Assembly: GCF_000192475.1 (NCBI RefSeq) | Contig: NZ_AEYW01000012.1 | Span: forward strand, 246,591-310,590 | DNA length: 64,000 nt | Direction: 5' to 3' | From: Ruegeria conchae | GTDB taxonomy: Bacteria; Pseudomonadota; Alphaproteobacteria; Rhodobacterales; Rhodobacteraceae | Shown here: piece by piece, positions 62,092 to 64,000 of the stretch | How positions within the stretch are numbered: the stretch's first letter is position 1 | How the letters are laid out: each line of letters opens with the position of its first letter | Notes under the pieces: generated by a model | The model's input: the letters and a program-made list of their open reading frames with translations, nothing else | Told to the model about the DNA's origin: nothing | The model's database searches: none | Position numbers and translations under genes: made by a program

Positions 62092-63465
62092 ATGGAAGCG
62101 TTAAATTCAATCGTAGGGGCTATTAATAGCGTCGTGTGGGGGCCGCTAATGCTGGTCCTCATCCTCGGCGTTGGCTTCTTCCTGCAGGTGGGGCTTAAGT
62201 TCATGCCGATCCTGCGCATCGGCACAGGCTTCAGCCTGCTGTTCAAAGGCCGTGAAGGTCAGGGCGAAGGGCAGATCAGCCCGTTCAACGCGCTGATGAC
62301 CTCGCTGTCGGCGACAATCGGTACGGGTAACATCGCCGGTGTGGCCACTGCTGTCTTCCTGGGCGGTCCGGGCGCCTTGTTCTGGATGTGGATGACCGCC
62401 CTGGTGGGCATGGCCACCAAATATGCCGAAGCTGTCTGCGCCGTGAAATACCGCGAGAAAGACGAGCTGGGCAACTATGTCGGCGGTCCGATGTACTACA
62501 TCAAAAACGGTCTGGGTGCAAAATGGGCCTGGCTGGGCGTTGCGTTCGCTCTGTTCGGAGCTGTCGCAGCCTTTGGCATCGGTAACGGTGTACAGGCCAA
62601 CGGTGTCGCCCAGGTTCTGGAAGCGAATTTCGGTTTCAACACCTCGGTCACCGGTGTTGTTCTGATGGTTCTGACAGCAGCCGTAATCTTGGGCGGCATC
62701 ACCCGGATCGGTGCAGTTGCCGGTAAGTTGGTTCCGTTCATGGCAATCGCCTACATCATCGCGGGCTTGCTGGTACTGCTGATCAACATCGGCAACATCG
62801 GACATGCGCTGTCACTGGTCTTCACCTACGCCTTCACCCCCTCGGCCGCCGAAGGTGGTTTCGCGGGTGCCGCTGTTTGGGCTGCGATCCGCTTTGGTGT
62901 GGCACGTGGTGTCTTCTCGAACGAAGCGGGTCTGGGTTCCGCTCCGATCGCGCACGCCGCAGCCGAGACCAAAGGTCCGGTCAACCAGGGCCTGATCGCG
63001 ATGCTGGGGACGTTCATCGACACCATCATCGTTTGCTCGATCACCGGTCTGGCGATCATCTCGTCGGGTGCATGGACGTCTGGTGAATCCGGTGCCGCTC
63101 TGACCAGCCACGCGTTCGAGCTATCATTGCCGGGGATCGGTGGATATCTGATCGCCATCGCTCTGTCGATCTTTGCCTTCACCACCATCTTGGGCTGGTC
63201 GTTCTACGGCGAAAAATGTGTCGAGTTCCTGCTTGGCGTCAAATCGCTGATGCCTTACCGCGTCCTTTGGATCGTCATGATCTATTTTGGAGCGACCGCG
63301 GATCTAGGCTTCATCTGGCTGCTTGCCGATACGCTGAACGCCATGATGGCCATCCCAAACCTGATCGCCCTGGCGCTGCTGAGCCCGATCGTCATCAAGC
63401 TGACGAAAGAGTTCTTCGCTTCGGGTGGCAAGTCCGAAGAACCAGGTGGCACACCAGCCGAATAA
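62092..63465 (+). CDS. AGCS-family sodium:alanine/glycine symporter
   Basis: 457 residues from ATG 62092 with GGGAGGG upstream; about 11-12 helices. Family blocks: SLSATIGTGNIAGVATAV near 70-87, GGPGALFWMWMTALVGMATK near 90-109, YVGGPMYYIKNGLG near 130, FSNEAGLGSAPIAHAAAETK near 282-301. It imports alanine or glycine with Na+ at the inner membrane. Its place after glyA-lpd-lipA fits a glycine-use operon. Confidence 0.94.
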   Translation: MEALNSIVGAINSVVWGPLMLVLILGVGFFLQVGLKFMPILRIGTGFSLLFKGREGQGEGQISPFNALMTSLSATIGTGNIAGVATAVFLGGPGALFWMWMTALVGMATKYAEAVCAVKYREKDELGNYVGGPMYYIKNGLGAKWAWLGVAFALFGAVAAFGIGNGVQANGVAQVLEANFGFNTSVTGVVLMVLTAAVILGGITRIGAVAGKLVPFMAIAYIIAGLLVLLINIGNIGHALSLVFTYAFTPSAAEGGFAGAAVWAAIRFGVARGVFSNEAGLGSAPIAHAAAETKGPVNQGLIAMLGTFIDTIIVCSITGLAIISSGAWTSGESGAALTSHAFELSLPGIGGYLIAIALSIFAFTTILGWSFYGEKCVEFLLGVKSLMPYRVLWIVMIYFGATADLGFIWLLADTLNAMMAIPNLIALALLSPIVIKLTKEFFASGGKSEEPGGTPAE

Positions 63466-63481
63466 ACCTGGATAAACATAC

Positions 63482-63509
63482 CCCGGGGGCCAAAGTGGCC
63501 CCCGGGCTT
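63482..63509 (+). terminator. Hairpin after the AGCS symporter gene
   Basis: An 11-bp perfect stem (arms 63482-63492 and 63496-63506, GC-rich) with a 3-base loop, followed by CTTT. Only three Ts follow, so it may be a weak terminator or an attenuating hairpin before the UspA gene. Confidence 0.7.
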
Positions 63510-63543
63510 TGAAACAGATTTCTATATCTCGAGGAGAGACGTG

Positions 63544-63966
63544 ATGGCCACGAAAATCCTGCTGCCTATTGATCACACCGACGACCGCTCATGGAAGAAC
63601 GCCCTGCCGCTCGCGCTGGAACAGGCAAAATTCTATGGTGCTGAATTGCACGCAGTGGCCGTTATCCCCGAGATCATCCAGCTCCCTAACCTGCCTGCCA
63701 ACTACGGTGCGGGTGCCAAAGAGCATGTACGCAACGCGATTCAGGCCATTCTGGATCACGGCAATGCCGGTGATGTTCCGGTACATGTCGAAGAAGGCAG
63801 CGTCTACCGCGAAATCCTGAAGCTTGCGTACAAGGAAGGCTTCGATCTGATCGTCATGGCATCGACCAAAGGCGATTTCCCGAATTATGAGATTGGTCCG
63901 AACTTGTCACGTGTCGTGCGTAACGCGCATTGCACTGTAACAGTCGTTCGTGACCAATCCCGCTGA
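63544..63966 (+). CDS. UspA-family universal stress protein
   Basis: 140 residues from ATG 63544 with CGAGGAGAGACGTG upstream. Single Usp domain: KILLPIDHTDDRSWKNALP at the start, FDLIVMASTKGDFPNYEIG, then LSRVVRNAHCTVTVVRD. The usual ATP loop GS-x2-x-V is replaced by IGPNLSRVVR, so nucleotide binding is uncertain. Second Usp gene in the window that follows a Na+-coupled transporter gene. Confidence 0.9.
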   Translation: MATKILLPIDHTDDRSWKNALPLALEQAKFYGAELHAVAVIPEIIQLPNLPANYGAGAKEHVRNAIQAILDHGNAGDVPVHVEEGSVYREILKLAYKEGFDLIVMASTKGDFPNYEIGPNLSRVVRNAHCTVTVVRDQSR

Positions 63967-63983
63967 TTAGAAAGGCTCTGGCT

Positions 63984-64000
63984 ATGGGCGAGATTAAACG
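63984..64000 (+). CDS. Start of a further gene, cut by the window edge
   Basis: ATG 63984 preceded by GAAAGGCTCTGGCT gives only MGEIK before the window ends. Nothing can be said of the product; spacing suggests it is co-transcribed with the UspA gene. Confidence 0.4.

Noticed and set aside
62146..62805. 219-codon minus-strand frame opposite the AGCS symporter
   Set aside because: Gln/Asp/His-rich antisense shadow; the plus strand is clearly the AGCS gene.
1..64000. tRNA, rRNA, CRISPR arrays, insertion sequences and prophage genes
   Set aside because: None was recognised on either strand by motif or gene content.

Overview
The window looks like the chromosome (or a large replicon) of a marine alphaproteobacterium of the Roseobacter group (Rhodobacterales). 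The evidence is the moderate GC content, three complete TRAP transporters, many FAD, enolase and racemase-type catabolic genes, and protein styles typical of that group. No tRNA, rRNA, phage, transposase or CRISPR was recognised. The assignment rests on gene content only; no database search was possible.

Layout. 1-3.4 kb: start of an FAD oxidoreductase, a GcvA-like LysR regulator, UDP-glucose dehydrogenase with a clear terminator, and a decayed transporter tail. 3.4-10.7 kb: a minus-strand catabolic operon (enolase-superfamily enzyme, DadA-like FAD enzyme, TRAP P/Q/M, BASS-type carrier) with a divergent LysR; hydroxyproline-type substrates are the best guess. 10.7-13.9 kb: a TPP enzyme, then a divergent GntR regulator and an Asp/Glu racemase-like protein sharing a palindromic operator. 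14-20.9 kb: a homoprotocatechuate meta-cleavage operon (hpaF-E-D-G-H-I) in which the aldolase is fused to a DUF2218 domain, followed by a phosphotransacetylase. 21.2-23.2 kb: a membrane-bound adenylate cyclase.

23.6-30.5 kb: a minus-strand locus Lrp regulator - TRAP P/Q/M - OsmC - cytochrome P450 - class V PLP enzyme, whose pathway I cannot name. 30.6-32.1 kb: a methyltransferase broken by an in-frame TGA, coupled to a UPF0104-type membrane protein. 32.2-35.8 kb: a corrinoid ABC importer with a DUF1636 protein, behind a cobalamin riboswitch and an odd 64-codon ORF. 36.0-41.9 kb: a catalase-related haem protein directly followed by a cyclooxygenase-like haem dioxygenase, converging on a 1000-residue cyclase/ATPase/TPR protein. 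This is the most unusual part of the window and a likely bacterial oxylipin system. 42.3-45.5 kb: an AGE-type sugar epimerase, a beta-propeller-like protein and two small unknown ORFs.

45.5-51.2 kb: a MocR/TauR-like regulator divergent from a third TRAP operon (Q-P-M) ending in a universal stress protein. 51.2-51.8 kb: ccdAB toxin-antitoxin. 51.9-55.3 kb: TPP riboswitch and thiBPQ. 55.2-58.3 kb: a molybdenum-carrier-like protein, 4-hydroxyproline 2-epimerase, a DHDPS-family deaminase candidate and an XRE-cupin regulator. 58.4-64 kb: glyA-lpd-lipA, an AGCS Na+/alanine-glycine symporter and a second UspA protein.

Taken together the window is a scavenging and catabolism region: import of amino-acid-like and organic acids by TRAP carriers, vitamin uptake under riboswitch control, aromatic ring cleavage, and one-carbon/glycine metabolism, with each cassette carrying its own regulator.
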